DNA of 64,000 bases, taken from NCBI GenBank assembly GCA_022264855.1, contig JABYQU010000075.1, forward strand, positions 1 through 64,000, written 5' to 3'. The translations under genes and the position numbers were made by a program. The notes beneath the pieces were generated by a model. The model ran no database searches. It had not been told where the DNA came from and saw only the letters and a list, made by a program, of their open reading frames with translations. The first letter of the stretch is position 1. Each line of letters begins with the position of its first letter. The stretch is from Lenzites betulinus. Its lineage: Eukaryota > Basidiomycota > Agaricomycetes > Polyporales > Polyporaceae. Shown here in pieces: positions 33,272 through 45,899 of the stretch.

Positions 33272-36200
33272 GTTGTCTGGCAGATAAACTCAGACAGGTG
33301 AATGGCTACGACGAGGAAGTTGGCGGCAGGACACCGAGTAGAAGTTGAGAAAGGACACGGGACGGATTGCCACAAAGTCGAACAGCGTAGCGCCCAACAG
33401 CCAAATGCGGAATAGCGCCCAAAGTTGCACGTGGTATATAGACGCCCGACATACCTGTCCAGAGTCCGCCCAGGGTTGGTGTGTTCCTGCCATCTATGGT
33501 GGTATTCCGAAGTCTCTCAACCGTGCAAGTATGTCAGAGTGGGTCTCTAGACGCTCCAGAGGGCGTATACAGACAGGCATAATATTGGTGATATAAGTCC
33601 CTTCCAAGCTAATACGAGTGTGACAGCATGAGGCACTGACGTCCGGGACCACACTATAGTAGTACCGCCTGCGGCAATACTGGGCGGAACAGGTGGCATC
33701 GGTACGAACAATTTACACATACCATCCTCGAGCACAGCAGTTTAATTAGAATACCATGCGACATCAGACACAAGCTATTCATATAAGCTATGCGCGTCAT
33801 CGAGCACCAGACGGAGCCTAGCAGTACCCGGTCCTCCGAGGACACCATTCTCCGCGGCGTACGTGCGGCCAAGCGTGACACTCGAGCAGGCTCAAGCTCC
33901 CCACCTTCCTCTCCGTGGAATAGTCCAGCCCTTAGCCTCGGGCCAGTGCGCGCGCCGTTTGGTAAGTGCGAACCGCCGATACCTCCCCGAGCAGCGTGAG
34001 CTCACTCCGCGCCAGCACGGAGACCTCTGTATCCCCGCTGAATTGACCCGCGCGGCGTGCACACGGGACGCCACCCCCTCTCCCGTCCGCTTGCCTCCAC
34101 CAGTCCTAGTGCCTAGTGCGCGCTCCTGTGCACGGCAGCTAGTCTGGACGCTGCCGCCGGAATAGCGCAGCAGCCTCGAATAATGAAAGCTGTCAACGGC
34201 TCGATGCGGGACGCCGTGGTCGCTCAAGGTACCGATGTGCTGGATGTGCTAGCAGACTGGACCGCAGCGCTAGTTCGCATCATCGGTGACGAGAGCTGCG
34301 TGTGTGTGTGTGTCGAGCCGAGGGGTAGATTCGCGGTCTATCCCCGCAATTTCGGCAAGTTTTGCATGGTAGTCTGAAAATGGTTGCGGATGCTGATTCT
34401 GCCGTCAGCTACTTGCACCATACAGACTAGATGCATGTGAAGTCTGATAGCGTCGTGGCAGGTCCCTGGGCATATTACAGCACTTGATATCCGCCTTCAA
34501 GCGGATGGTCTAGAGACTACAAAATTATGTTTCGGCCCGCATCTCCGAAACCCCGAAAAGGAAAACACTGTATGGACCGAGTAAGTGACCAACTTCAAAC
34601 TCTCGGATTCCGTGAGATTTTAGTTTAGCGGCTGCAGGCGACACCTCTCACAGAACCTGGCCACAGTTAACACCCACCGTCTATCAAGCTGCTCCAAAAA
34701 GGCGCAAATCACTGCTAAACGAGCTTCTCGCCATTATACTGGAGATAGCTAGATCAACGCTCCAGCCCGACGCACACACGCGGTATCCCGCTGGCGGCAA
34801 AAAATTATCGCAGCTCGTCTTCTCAGAACTACGGAGGCGCGAGAAGTGCGCCAGCACATGCTCCAGTACGAGAAAGTCACACCGAGTACCAACCCCAGAA
34901 CCTGGTCGTTCGCACCGCGGGCTGGCCTCAAATGCCCTTTGGTCGGGTTACTCGTCGGGCGGCTTGGCATGATGGGTACAATGCATGGCTTTTTGGGAGC
35001 ATCTGCAGTGAGCTAATCTCGCGCATTCCCAAGATGAACGCGCGCGCGAGAGTGGTCCCCGGCGTACATGGGGAAGGGTGGACCCACGAATCCTAAGGTA
35101 CTCACGGTGCCTTGTGCCTTGAGCATGTGTCCTCCGAGCAATACGTCCATCCCGTGATGTGCAGCGATTGAACGCCCGGGATTACCTACGGTCCCATAGC
35201 AACAAGAACGTAGGTGAGTCGCGCACGAACTCCATCCACGTTGGCTCCAGCTTCCTCTGACGGCGCCCTGATATACATCGGGCTATCTGTTTGTATAGCG
35301 CTCCCGTTTGGCGCAACTCACTATCAATGTACAAAGGCACATCATCATCGCGACGTCGGAACGGCGCGGGTGACTGATTGCAACAATGTCTCTGCGGACG
35401 CGTCGAATCGTCCACTTTGCCGACCCCCGCCTGCCGCAATGTCCTGCAATGTATGGGTGGCTTCGCTCATAAAGCCTGCCTTCGGTATCTTGATTGCGAT
35501 CATTATCATAAGCCTTTCTGACACTTTTGATGTTCTTCGCCTTGTAGGATTGTTCCCGGGCCCACTGGCAAGTCTCCGGAGCCCTGGGATCGCCGTGTTC
35601 TCTAACCGTATCGCGGTCAGCGGTTTATTTCTACTTCTATGAACCTTCCAGCATCGTGCTCACACTCATTCCTAGCATGGGAGGCACCAGCTTCACGCGA
35701 ATGTTACCCGACTATAGCTTCAGTTTGTGCTGACACTGTATGTACCTTTTCTGATCACATCTTTCATACTCATCACCTGCGGGGCTCTGATTGCGATGGC
35801 GGCCAGGCTCTTTTACAGATGCTGATCACTTTGCTGCGGCCTACTCGGTGTCTATCAAGGAGAACGCACGAGCATTCGCACATGTCCCTGGAAACTGTCT
35901 CCTGGGCAATTTCCTAGTGCGGCCTGACTTGAACCTCCCTTTGTCGCTCTCGTCCCACGCACTTCTATAAGTTGAGCGCCTTTGGGAATTCTCTCTCTGA
36001 TTCTGCTCCCTACGGCCACATTGACTCCCTCCCCGCGGTGTCTCCGAGCAGGAAGCGCAAAGTCGCCGCCCCGCCTGGGCTCCTCGGCGTTACCCGACCG
36101 TCTCCAGCTGCAGATCGAATGCTAGCACCTGTCACAATCCCGTCCAAGCGAGCTCCGCTAGTCCTTGTCCACCCGTGCGGCCCCACAGAATACGGTGTGG

Positions 36201-37740
36201 AGGGCCACTTGGTCACCTTGTGGCTATTTTCACCGCCGTCGTCACTACATTCGCTCGTGGAACAGCTTCCCGCAGAGAGGCTGCCCCGCACTCCACGTCT
36301 TGCGCCATCCGGCCTTCCGCCAGCTCACCCTTCCAGTCCGCGGCTTCCGATTACTACTAGTGCGTTATTCGTTCCCATCGATCGTCGGCTGACACACGCT
36401 GTGTGGGAACTCGAGTCCTGTTCACGCATTGTCAAGTGCAGGCATGGATGGGCTCCGCCGAGCAGCTCTGAGCAGCCCTCGGAGTCGGCGGGAAGGTGCG
36501 AAGGCACTGGCGAACGGCCGGCTGCCCTGCCTGCCGGATACAGCTGTGCATCACAGCCGTCGAGTGTCGCTTTGGGACGCTTGCCACAACGTCGCCATGC
36601 TGTGCAGGCGGACATGGACGCAAGCGAGCACCGCCAACAAGAGTGTACGTTCCGAGCGTGGTCGGTCGCCCTGCTGCCCTCGCGAACCTGACGACCACGC
36701 GCGAACCGACGGACGGTGCGGCCAGCTGGCTTCCTCGCGGCCCAGTGACCGTCCGCCGTGATGCCTCCCCTGATCACGCCTGCGCGGGCCCGAACACCGT
36801 ACAATGGCCGACATGGGCCCGGCTCGGTCGTGCGCATCGGTGCGGCCCCTGGCCTGTTCCTGCGCGTGACGGGTCCTGGCTGGGGTGTGGTGGCTGGCGT
36901 GGCTGGCGGGCACGCCACGCTGCTGAGGCGCTGACGTACGGGCTACGCTTCGGGCCTTCTTATCGCATGTCGCGTCTGCAGTGCGCAGCGCTGTGGACGG
37001 CGCGCGCCCTATGTTTATCGAGATTTTCCCGAGAGATTGCCTTCGAGGCCGTCCTCACGGCCGGTGCGTGCGCGACAGACAGGGAGGGCGAGTGGGAGTC
37101 GCCGCGGCGGGCGCGTGCGCGAGAGGCGCAGGCCGCGCTGCCAGCTGCAGCCCCGTTGCTGCTCGAGAACGCGGCCGGCGGTGTTCGCGTTCGCGGCTGG
37201 CCACGGACCCGGCGGGGACGCCTTCCGCCGCCATCGCTGGCCAGGAAGGCGTCCGTCGGGCCGCTTCACAGATATCGATTGGCGGGAAGCGGGCGGGTGT
37301 TCCCTGTGCATGCCGGGGCGCGAATACTGCACCAGCGCCAACGCTGCAGGATCCGAGCACAGCGTCGATCCGAGGTTCTGTGACAATATGGAAGGGCGGG
37401 CTCGACAAGTTGTTCTGATTCCAACCGCGAGTAATGTGCCAGATCCAGGCAGCGCGGGACCGGGGAATGCCGCAAATGGCTCGTTGACACTGACCGCCAT
37501 CTCTCCCTCGCACAGCCTGAATTCGACAACAAGGGTCCCTTATATCTTGATGAGCGCGGGTTAATTTATCTTCTGGAACTGAGTCTTCGCCTCTGCGGTT
37601 CTGGGAACTGCTTACTCTATTCTCTGGCTCAAAACATATAAAAGCAGGGGGCTTTGGCTGCTCGAACTCGAACCTAGGGCTCGGACGACGCGCACCTTGT
37701 CCACGTATTCTTTGGCGACACCTCGGTTGATCTACCTACT
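33272..37740. other. 4.4 kb gap with no supported gene; GC-rich in its right part
   Basis: No frame resembles a known protein. From about 36,400 to 37,400 the DNA is very GC-rich, which leaves long open frames on both strands (36496-37383 plus, 36325-36918 minus) that overlap each other and are rich in Arg, Ala, Gly and Pro, as expected from composition alone. A non-coding RNA or long upstream regulatory region is possible but not shown. Confidence 0.45.
37637..37644 (+). promoter_or_regulatory. TATA box of the MoCo-sulfurase-like gene
   Basis: TATAAAAG lies about 97 bp before the ATG at 37741. Confidence 0.6.
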
Positions 37741-39906
37741 ATGGGACACTCTCATTCCCGCACCTCCTCTGCCGGCCTGGACCTGGGACACGCCCCAAAC
37801 ACGCCGGCCATCCACCGAAAGCGCTCGTCTGCCTTCTCTGCTCTCACACTCGGCTGCGCATCTGCTCCCTATGCTGTATCTCTGCCTAGCTATGGCGACT
37901 ACCCGCCCCGCGAAGACCGCTCCTCCTTCAGCGACCGCGACGAGAAGCGCAGCTTCGACCCGCCCCCGCTCTACGCTATTTCCACCACCCCGGACATCAT
38001 CGAAGACGCCGCCGCAGACCGCGCCTACAAAGCCTTCCTAAAGGAGTTCCCGCAGTATCAACTGACGTGGATGCTCGACGTCCTCCGCCGAAGCGACTTT
38101 TCCAGATTAGATCGCAGCGGGGAGACGTATGTCGACTACATGGGCGCCTCGATATACCCGGAGAGCCTCATCCGCGTCTGCCACGGCTTCCTCCTGCGCA
38201 ACCTCCTGGGGAACACCCACTCCGTGTCGAACACGTGCGTACCCCTTCCCTTCCCCGCCTCGCGGGTGCTGGCGCGCGCACCCTAGTCCCCCCTGCCAGC
38301 TTCCGCGCGTGCCGCAGGCGTTTGCACGGCCCTTTTTAATTTTCGCGCGAACCCTAATCCAAATGCCCCCGGGCCCCCCGGATTAGGGCCCGTGTCGGGC
38401 CCGAGCGCGGCGATGCATCTCTCATCATTTTTTCCACGCGCCGTCGTCCAGTGCATGCCAGATCTGACCCGCTGTCGGCCTCACACAGGTCCCGGCTCTC
38501 CGCAGCGTGCGCCAACGAGGCACGCCAGACTGTGCTCTCCTTCTTCCGAGCGCCACCAGGCTACACCGTCGTCTTCACCGCCAACGCCAGCGGCGCACTG
38601 AAGCTCGTCGGGGAGTCGTTCCCCTTCGGGCCCGGCAGCGCGTACGTGCTCGGCGCGGACTCACATAACAGCGTGCACGGCATCCGCAAGTTCGCGCACG
38701 ATCGCGGCGCGGAGGTGTGCTACATCGACGCCACAGAGGTCGGTGGCTTTGATGTGGCCCATGCGAAGGTGCGCGTGCAGTCTGGATTCCCCGCGTGCCC
38801 ATGTTGAGCCTAACCTTCGCTAGGACGTGCTCGCGCGACACCGGCCGCGCGGCAAGGACGCGCCCGCAAGCCTATTCGCGATGACCGGCCAGTCGAACAT
38901 CTCGAACTCGAAGAACCCGCTCTCGATGATTGAGTTCGCGGCGGCGCAGGGCTACTGCACGCTCCTCGACGCCGCAGCGCTCGCCCCGACGTCTGTGATC
39001 TCGCTCACCGAGACGCCCGTGGACGCGATGGCGGTCAGCTTCTACAAAATGTTCGGCTTTCCGACCGGCGTCGGCGCGCTCGTGGTGAAGGAGGCGTTCC
39101 TCGAACGCCTCCAGCGGCCGTGGTTCGCCGGAGGCACCGTCGACGTCGTCCAGGCCCCGGGCAAGATCGTGACGATGAGCGCGGAACTCCACGAACGGTT
39201 CGAGGTACGCCCCCGCGCGCGTACGCTGCCGCCACCGCTGGCTGACGCGTCTCCCTGCAGGACGGCACGATCAACTTTCTCAGCTTAGCACCGATTACCG
39301 ACGGCCTGCGATTCCTCTCCGCCTACCTCCCCTTCCTCCCCCTCCGCCTTTCTTCACTCACGCGCCACCTCATCACATCACTGTCGGACCTGAGGCACGA
39401 CCGAGAAGGCACGCCCGTCGTGCAGATTCTCTCACGCCAGCCGACGAAGGTCGTCAAGACGGTCGGCGAGCAGTCCGATACGGGCTCCGTCGTCGCGCTC
39501 CTCTTCCTCTCCGTAAGCCACATTCCCGTGCGATTGGGGCGTCCGTTTCATGTGGCTGACACACCGGCAGCCCTCCGGACAGATGCTCCCGAACTCCTTC
39601 ATCGAGCACGCCGCCTCAAGACAAAACATCTCGCTCCGCACGGGCTGCATGTGCAATCCCGGCGGCGCCGCGGCGCTCCTGGGCCTCCGGGACGCGATGG
39701 CGGCGCTGCCGTGCGACGCAACACTCCGCGCGTTCGAGCAGCACATGGACCGCGAGCTCGGGGTGGTGCGCATCAGCCTCGGCCTCGCGAGCGACTACCG
39801 CGACGTGTGGCGGATCGTCCAGTTCGCGCGGCTCCTCGCGAACACGGACGCGCGGACGGCGCTGTGGGACGAGTGGCTCGGCGACCGCACGGGGGTCGCG
39901 CTCTGA
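37741..39906 (+). CDS. Molybdenum cofactor sulfurase-like PLP enzyme, no MOSC domain
   Basis: Five exons of about 165, 94, 127, 84 and 112 codons give about 580 residues. The fold is class V aminotransferase/cysteine-desulfurase-like. Blocks: YVDYMGASIYPESLI, LLGNTHSVSN, VVFTANASGALKLVGESF, GADSHNSVHGIRKFA, LFAMTGQSNISNSKNPL, LLDAAALAPTSVISLTE, then AVSFYKMFGFPTGVGAL carrying the PLP-binding Lys, and ISLRTGCMCNPGGAA carrying the probable sulfur-accepting Cys. Full MoCo sulfurases load sulfur onto the molybdenum cofactor of xanthine dehydrogenase-type enzymes and carry a C-terminal MOSC domain. Here the protein stops at GDRTGVAL with no MOSC. Its acceptor is therefore uncertain. The N-terminal 60 residues are Ser-rich and probably disordered. 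Confidence 0.9.
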
Positions 39907-41714
39907 GCCCCCCACACGGCACTGGCAGCTGGCGCGCGGCAGGCGCGCCGGTGTGCACACACGCTCGGGCCCACTATGGATTTTCTGCCCGCGGACTATT
40001 TCTTGGTTACTGGCTCGGCGCACGTCTGATTGCGTTCTCTCCCCCGGGATATCTGTGTCTCGTCATGCCGTGTATTCTTCCATCCCAGCATATGCGCTGT
40101 CTGTAGCATCTGACCCTGTATGTAGTAGGCCCCATGTACCATCTCACACCATCATAGCAATTGCGATAGTTTCATTACCTCTCCGTGCGTGCGCGCCACC
40201 GATACTTCCATTCGCCGATCCGCTGAGCGAGGGTGTGATGACGTTAGTCGTTGTAGCCGCCTCTGCGGGCTAGACAAGGGTTCTGGCTCGGACTCGCGAA
40301 GTTGCGCGAAAACCTTAACATTTTGTGGAGTTGCTTGAAGAGCTGAAACGTTGAAGCCTGCGGAGGACCCTCAGGCTGGCTAGATCTGTCAGCCGCAGTT
40401 CACATGTCAAATTGTGCTGTCTTCCCTGTGTGTCCCTGCACTCCCCCGGTCCGTCAGGAGGTCCGCCACACGCTGTCGGACCATGGGATCCGCTGGCAGC
40501 GAGTCGCTCGGAGCAAGTGCCAAGTCACGGTAGTATGCTCCACCGTTTCGGCCTATCACCACGTTCACTCCGCCGTCAGATATTCCGATGAGCGAAAACT
40601 AGAACGCTGCGTCATGGGTGGTTGAACATCACGCGGCGATGGCGAACAGAGCTCGCCGTCGATGGAGCAAGCATTTCCCCACAACTGTTGCGCGGCCGGA
40701 GCAGCCTCCGATCGATCCCTCGACTCGGATCAACGTCGTGTCGAGCTCAAACACAGGCTCTTCAGCGCTCAGCTCTCTGCTGCCGGCGGCTCCGAGCCCT
40801 TGCGCTGCAAGCGTCGCGTTCAGTAGCCACGTGTAGCACACCAGATCAGAATGGACGGCGCATCTCCTCGTCGGGAGCGGGACACGCAGCGGGACACTGG
40901 CATATGGTTCTGAAGCGAGCGCTTCGCGGGATCGTCGATCCTGCACGAGGTGTGGCGGGATCGCTGTCGGGCTGGGCGCTGGGGCTGCTCGGCTCGGACG
41001 CGATGAGATGCTGTGGGGGGCGCGACGTCGTCAGTGCGGGCTCGATCTGATCGTGGTCTCAGCCAGTGTTGTCATCGTGTGCTGTACCAAACGCAAATAT
41101 ATCTGGAGAGTTAAAAGAGGATTATGATGGGGAAACGGTGGTACTGGAAATGTAACAGTATGCCTCAGGCTGGGATATACAGTGCCATACCGAGCGGACA
41201 AATAATTGTGGCCAGTGTATCCGCGTAAACGTTACTCAAGCCGAACGCATCCCGGCCGGGATCGGACCCCGTTTCAGATAGTTGAAATGCACCAAAGTCA
41301 CACACCTTATGAAATCTTGATGAACCAGATCCACACGAGAATAGGGGTGGCTGTTCATAGCACTTTGCATGAAGTAGCATAAAATAGTACGTAGACGGCC
41401 CGGCTTCACCTGGAGCGGCAGCAGGGCTTCCTTGAACAAAACTTACATATTTTGTCAGCGGCTACTGTGTCCAGCATCCACAACTTCACTTAGTAATTCG
41501 GCGGGCTGGCAGGAGCGAGAATTTAACGGACCAAGTAGCACTTCGAGCAAGGCGCCCACAAACGCCCACAACGGCCCGCTCGACGCCGTCGGACATTGCC
41601 GAAGCCACGTTATACCACGTGCTGTATAACCAGCGCCTCGTCGTTCACCAAGCGCCCGCTATATCGCGTCGCAGACGTGTTCCACAACGTCGTCGACACC
41701 GACGAGCGCAGCTC
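39907..41714. other. Intergenic stretch, no gene seen
   Basis: Open frames near 40404-41050 are short and GC-driven. No repeat or RNA gene was recognised. The USO1 start at 41715 may have a leader reaching back to about 41,600. Confidence 0.4.
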
Positions 41715-44700
41715 ATGGACTTCATCTCTCAGATCAACATTGCGCTCCGAGGGCCCACTGGACAGCCTCAATCTGCTACTGACACTATCTCTCGTCTTGC
41801 TGACCGGCTCTCACCCTCTACTCTACTTGCCGACAGACGTGCTGCGGTACTTGCTTTAAAGGGCCTCGCTAGGGATTGGAAGGCGGATGTCGGCGAACAT
41901 GCTCTAGGTGGACTTCTCGATGTACTGCAGAATGATGCGGAAGTGGATGCAGACATTGGAAAGGCCGTGCTGGAAACCCTAATCATCCTCTGCGAAGTAG
42001 ACGAGAATGCTCCTGCAGCCGCGCGCGAGCTGGGCTATAGGCATACGGATGTGGTTCTTGCAGACGAGAAAGTGGCACAGAAGCTCTTTGCGCTCATGGC
42101 GGACCACTCCTTCTATCTACGATACTCGGCACTGCAGTTTCTGTCGTCCCTGTTGCAAAACCGAAGACATCTTGTGCAAGCATACTTCTTGAAGGCACCA
42201 GTTGGCGTGACGAGCTTGATCGCGCTGCTAGAGGACAAACGAGAGATCATCCGCAATGGTATGTCCTTCCGGTCCCCCCCAAATCGCACATACCCATGCA
42301 CCGGATGTACGCTTGCCCCCGCGGCCTTTCTGCAGTATAGTGCTGACTCGCAGCATAGAGGCCATATTCACCATCCAATCTCTCATCTCCCAAAGTCCCG
42401 AGATACAGAAGATCATGGCGTTCGAAGGCGCGTTCGAGAAGCTGTTCAATATCATCGTGAATGAGCAGGGCGTCGAGGGCGGTGTCGTGGTCCAAGACGC
42501 GCTGGCATGCATCGACGGCCTCCTCCGCTTCAACCAGTCAAACCAAGTATGGATTGCCGTCATGTCCCGCATTCACCAGCCCTGACGCGCTTGTGCTTCC
42601 CCGCCTGGTGTCGCTTGGTAAATCGCAGAGCTACTTCCGTGGCTCCTCTCTTCCCGCTGTTCTGCTCTCCTTGATTGGCTTTCCTCCCTCGTTGCCACTT
42701 GACGCGCCGGCGCCGCAGCAATTTGCGTTGCAGCTATGGGACCAAGCACAAAAGCTCACAAACACGGCGTTGGTCGTCGGGCTCATTGGGTTACTTGCAC
42801 GGCACGCCGGAGTAAGCACAGTTCATTACCAGTCAGGCTGTTCGTAGCTCTGACAGTGATCCGTAGCCTCCAGATAACCTGTCGATATCATGCACTCGTT
42901 GCTTAGTAGAGATCGGGATTGCGTCGAATGTTCCTACTAGTATCAAGGCTCAGGTTCGCGCAGTCCATCCCGTATTTTGCTGCGTAACTAACTCTTTGTG
43001 CAGGCTCTTCGATTGATTCCCTCAAACCTTTCTGCGTTGCCGCTCGCGGAGCTGGTGGTCACGCCATACGTTCCTGTCCCAGATACCAACGGTGAAGAAT
43101 GGGACAGGCTTGAACCTGCGTCGGCACTAGATGCTCTCGTGGAACTTGTTCTTCATGGCGAATATAATAGCATCATCGACGGTGAACGTAGAACAAAGGA
43201 TGGCATCGAACTGCGGGCTGCAGCAGTCGCTGTATTCCAGGTGCGCCCGCAGTAGCTACTGTACCCAAAGAGAATCGTGGATTTACATCTGTGCAGAACT
43301 TTGTGCAAAAGGAAGAGATTTCGGAGGCCATCGTTCAGGCCATGGTGTCTCAACCAGGTTAGCATCGATAGCACCCTACAATTATCGAATGCTGACCAGT
43401 GTGTGGCAGGATCTCAGGCACCTGTTACTCCTCTGCTGTACGCGCTCACCACTGTGCCTGTCTCCCCACTCAACGTCCTCTCTGTCACGTCAACGCACTT
43501 TGCCGCGCTGCTGTTCTCCCACCTTCTCCGCTTCTCTCCTCGTGCCAAGATCCTAGCTCGCTCCATCGTCCCGCAAGCCAGCGCGCAAAGTAACTCTTCA
43601 TTCTTCGTACCCGCCGATGGAGGGCAACCTCCTGCGCCGCCGGATGACGATGATGCGGACGCCCCGCAGACCCTGCTACAGATCCTGAGCGAGCATCTCT
43701 CGCTGGCCTTCTTAGCGCGGGGACGGGCGGATCTGCCAGACCGCGAGGCGCGCGAGTGGGACAGGCTCTGCGTCGGATATCTGTGCCTGCTCATACAGTG
43801 GCTGTGGGAAGACCCCCTGCAGTGCGGGAGTTTTTGGAGGCCGGTGCCCTGGGCGTTGTATGTCGTTTCGCATCCCGTGCTTTACTGGTCCAGCTGACAG
43901 TGATTGGGCACGCAGCTGGTAGAGCCCATCAATCAGTCTGCAGAGGAGGACGCGGTCATTCCCGGGTTGTGTGCGTTCCTGCTCGGGGTGTGCTACGAGT
44001 TCAACCGCGAGCCGGGCGAAGTAACCCGGTACGCTCTGACATCCACTTGTTCCACCTCCGATGCGCGTCGGAATGAGCATTGACGCATGACCGAGCAGCG
44101 CGACAGTGCACCCGATTCTCATGCGGCTCGGGATCGACATGCTCGCGGGGCGGATTACGCATCTGCGGGATGATGATCGTTTCAAGGCCATCGGGCCCGA
44201 CGGCTTCGTCTTCACGCTCCCCAGCGCCCCGGTGCCGCACCACCAGGCGCCGCCCGCCCCCGGCGCGCCGAAACACGACGTGGAGGAAGGCGAGGTGTGG
44301 TTTGACTGGGCGTTCGTGGACTTCTGGAAGTCGAACTACTGTGAGTCTACGCGGCGGACGCTCTTTGTACGGTGCTAGTGGCTGACAGTAATGTGCAGAT
44401 ACGATCCAGAAGGGCATCGCGGTCGACCCGAACTCGCTGTCTTCCGCTGCGGGTGCGTTGTTATGTGTGCTTGGTGCTGTGGGGGTGTTGCTGACGCGTA
44501 GCGCCAGGCCAAGGCGCCGAAAGCGCGCTGCTGGTCGCATCGTTGAAGGACGTCATCCGGAACCAAGCGGCAGACATCGAGAGGCTGCAAAGCCAGATCA
44601 AGGCGCTCGGCACGCCGTCCGACGAGGTACCGCTACTCATTCAGCGTATGCAATGAACCGTGGCAGTGCTGACTGGGGCTTACAGATCGAAGTCCTCCGG

Positions 44701-44901
44701 GAGCAGGTCAGGACGCTCACGGAGCAGGTGGCGAGCGCAGAGGAGAAGCGGCGCGACGTGGAGAAGGAGCAGGAGGATTTGCTTGTGCTGCTCGATGAGC
44801 TGAATAGTAAGCGGCGGAGAGATAAGGCGCGTATGCGTGAGTCTGGGTTGGAGGTGTCGGAGGATGAGGCTGAGGAGGATGACGAGGAGGAGGATGAGTA
44901 G
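41715..44901 (+). CDS. USO1: USO1/p115 vesicle-tethering factor
   Basis: Golgi tether acting between ER-derived vesicles and the cis-Golgi. The start MDFISQINIALRGPTGQPQS followed by ATDTISRLADRLSP is the family start. The armadillo-like head continues: DRRAAVLALKGLARDWKADV, HALGGLLDVLQNDAEVDAD, LYLRYSALQFLSSLLQNRR-type repeats, EAIFTIQSLISQSPEIQKIM, DALACIDGLLRFNQSNQ and ALQLWDQAQKLTNTAL. The head runs to about 44,340 and is followed by a short coiled coil (QIEVLREQVRTLTEQVASAE, LLVLLDELNSKRRRDKARM) and a very acidic end (EDEAEEDDEEEDE). The acidic tail and short coil resemble animal p115 and other basidiomycete forms more than the very long yeast Uso1. Many small introns; limits approximate. 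Confidence 0.92.
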
Positions 44902-45235
44902 TTCGCCCACTGGCATGTGAGCTTTGTCGAAGTCGTAGGGAGTGTATTATTTATTCTGCAACATCATGGATACGGTCATGATGATCCGCGAAGTGCAGCG
45001 GTTGCCGCCCTGCGTGGATCTGTGCTCTGTGAGACTCTCTGTCCGCAACCCTAGGTTGGCCTACAAGTTTGCTAAGCGAGTGTATACTTACTTGCGCGCT
45101 TCTCGAGTGTATTGATGCTGAATTTGATTCGGTTACCAAAAGCGGAACGCCATAAACCTATAGCACACTGAATTTCGGAGGACACAAGCCTTTTTCCTTG
45201 CGCTTCATCTCCTCGCGTTCTGTGTGAAACTAGTT
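44902..45235. other. Short gap between USO1 and the YAR1-like gene
   Basis: About 330 bp holding the USO1 3' end and the promoter of the next gene. No distinct element is seen. Confidence 0.5.
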
Positions 45236-45899
45236 ATGTCTGTCTCTACACCAAATCCTGACGATCTCGAGGAAGTGATCCTCTCCTGCCGCTACGGCGA
45301 CCTCGAAGACATCCAGCAGTTTGTCGAAAAATACGGCCCGGACGCGCTCGCGTCTGCGCGCGACGACATCGGAAACACCGTCCTACACATGGTCGCCGGA
45401 AATGGACACACAGGTAGCGTTACCCCATCCACTGCCTCCTGCGATGGCCCAGCAGAACAGCAAGCTGATATGCGCAAGGTATGTAACAGACGCGCTCGAC
45501 TACCTTCTGCCTCTGGTCCCCCCATCTCTCCTCGCCGCACGCAACGCCGCCGGGTCGACGGCGCTGCACTGGGCAGCGATGAACAGTCATCTGTCCGTCG
45601 CGCAGAAGCTGGTTCAGCGACCTGACGGCCCCGGCGTCGACCTGATCGACATCAAGAACGAGGCGGGCCGCACGCCGCTCGGAGAGGCGGAGATGGCGGG
45701 GTGGGACGAGGGCGCGAAGTGGTTCGTGGAGGTGATGAACCTCGAGGATGGCTCTAAGGGGGAGGAGGAGGAGCTGCGGCCGGAGGAGGGCGTGCAGAAT
45801 ATCGAGGTCGAAATCCAGGACGCGGAGGGCCAGGTCGCGAAAATGACGCTTGGCCCGACACCGCCCAGTAGCTCGGGGGAAAGCGAAAAAACGGCGTAG
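45236..45899 (+). CDS. YAR1: YAR1-like ankyrin repeat protein
   Basis: Two exons, 45236-45413 and 45490-45899, give 195 residues, the usual size for Yar1 (about 200). An N-terminal helix (DLEEVILSCRYGDLEDIQQF) leads into ankyrin repeats: GNTVLHMVAGNGHT and, after the splice, ALDYLLPLVPPSLLAARN, GSTALHWAAMNSHLSVAQKL and EAGRTPLGEAEMAGWDEG. The C-terminal part is acidic and disordered (SKGEEEELRPEEG). In yeast Yar1 is a chaperone that protects ribosomal protein uS3 (Rps3) during nuclear import. The assignment rests on length, repeat number and the acidic tail, and another small ankyrin protein is possible. The ATG at 45236 is chosen because no upstream ATG lies in frame. Confidence 0.75.

Noticed and set aside
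36325..36918. Long minus-strand frame, overlapping plus-strand frames at 35972-36691 and 36496-37383
   Set aside because: Frames on both strands overlap in very GC-rich DNA and are Arg/Ala/Pro-rich, as expected from composition.
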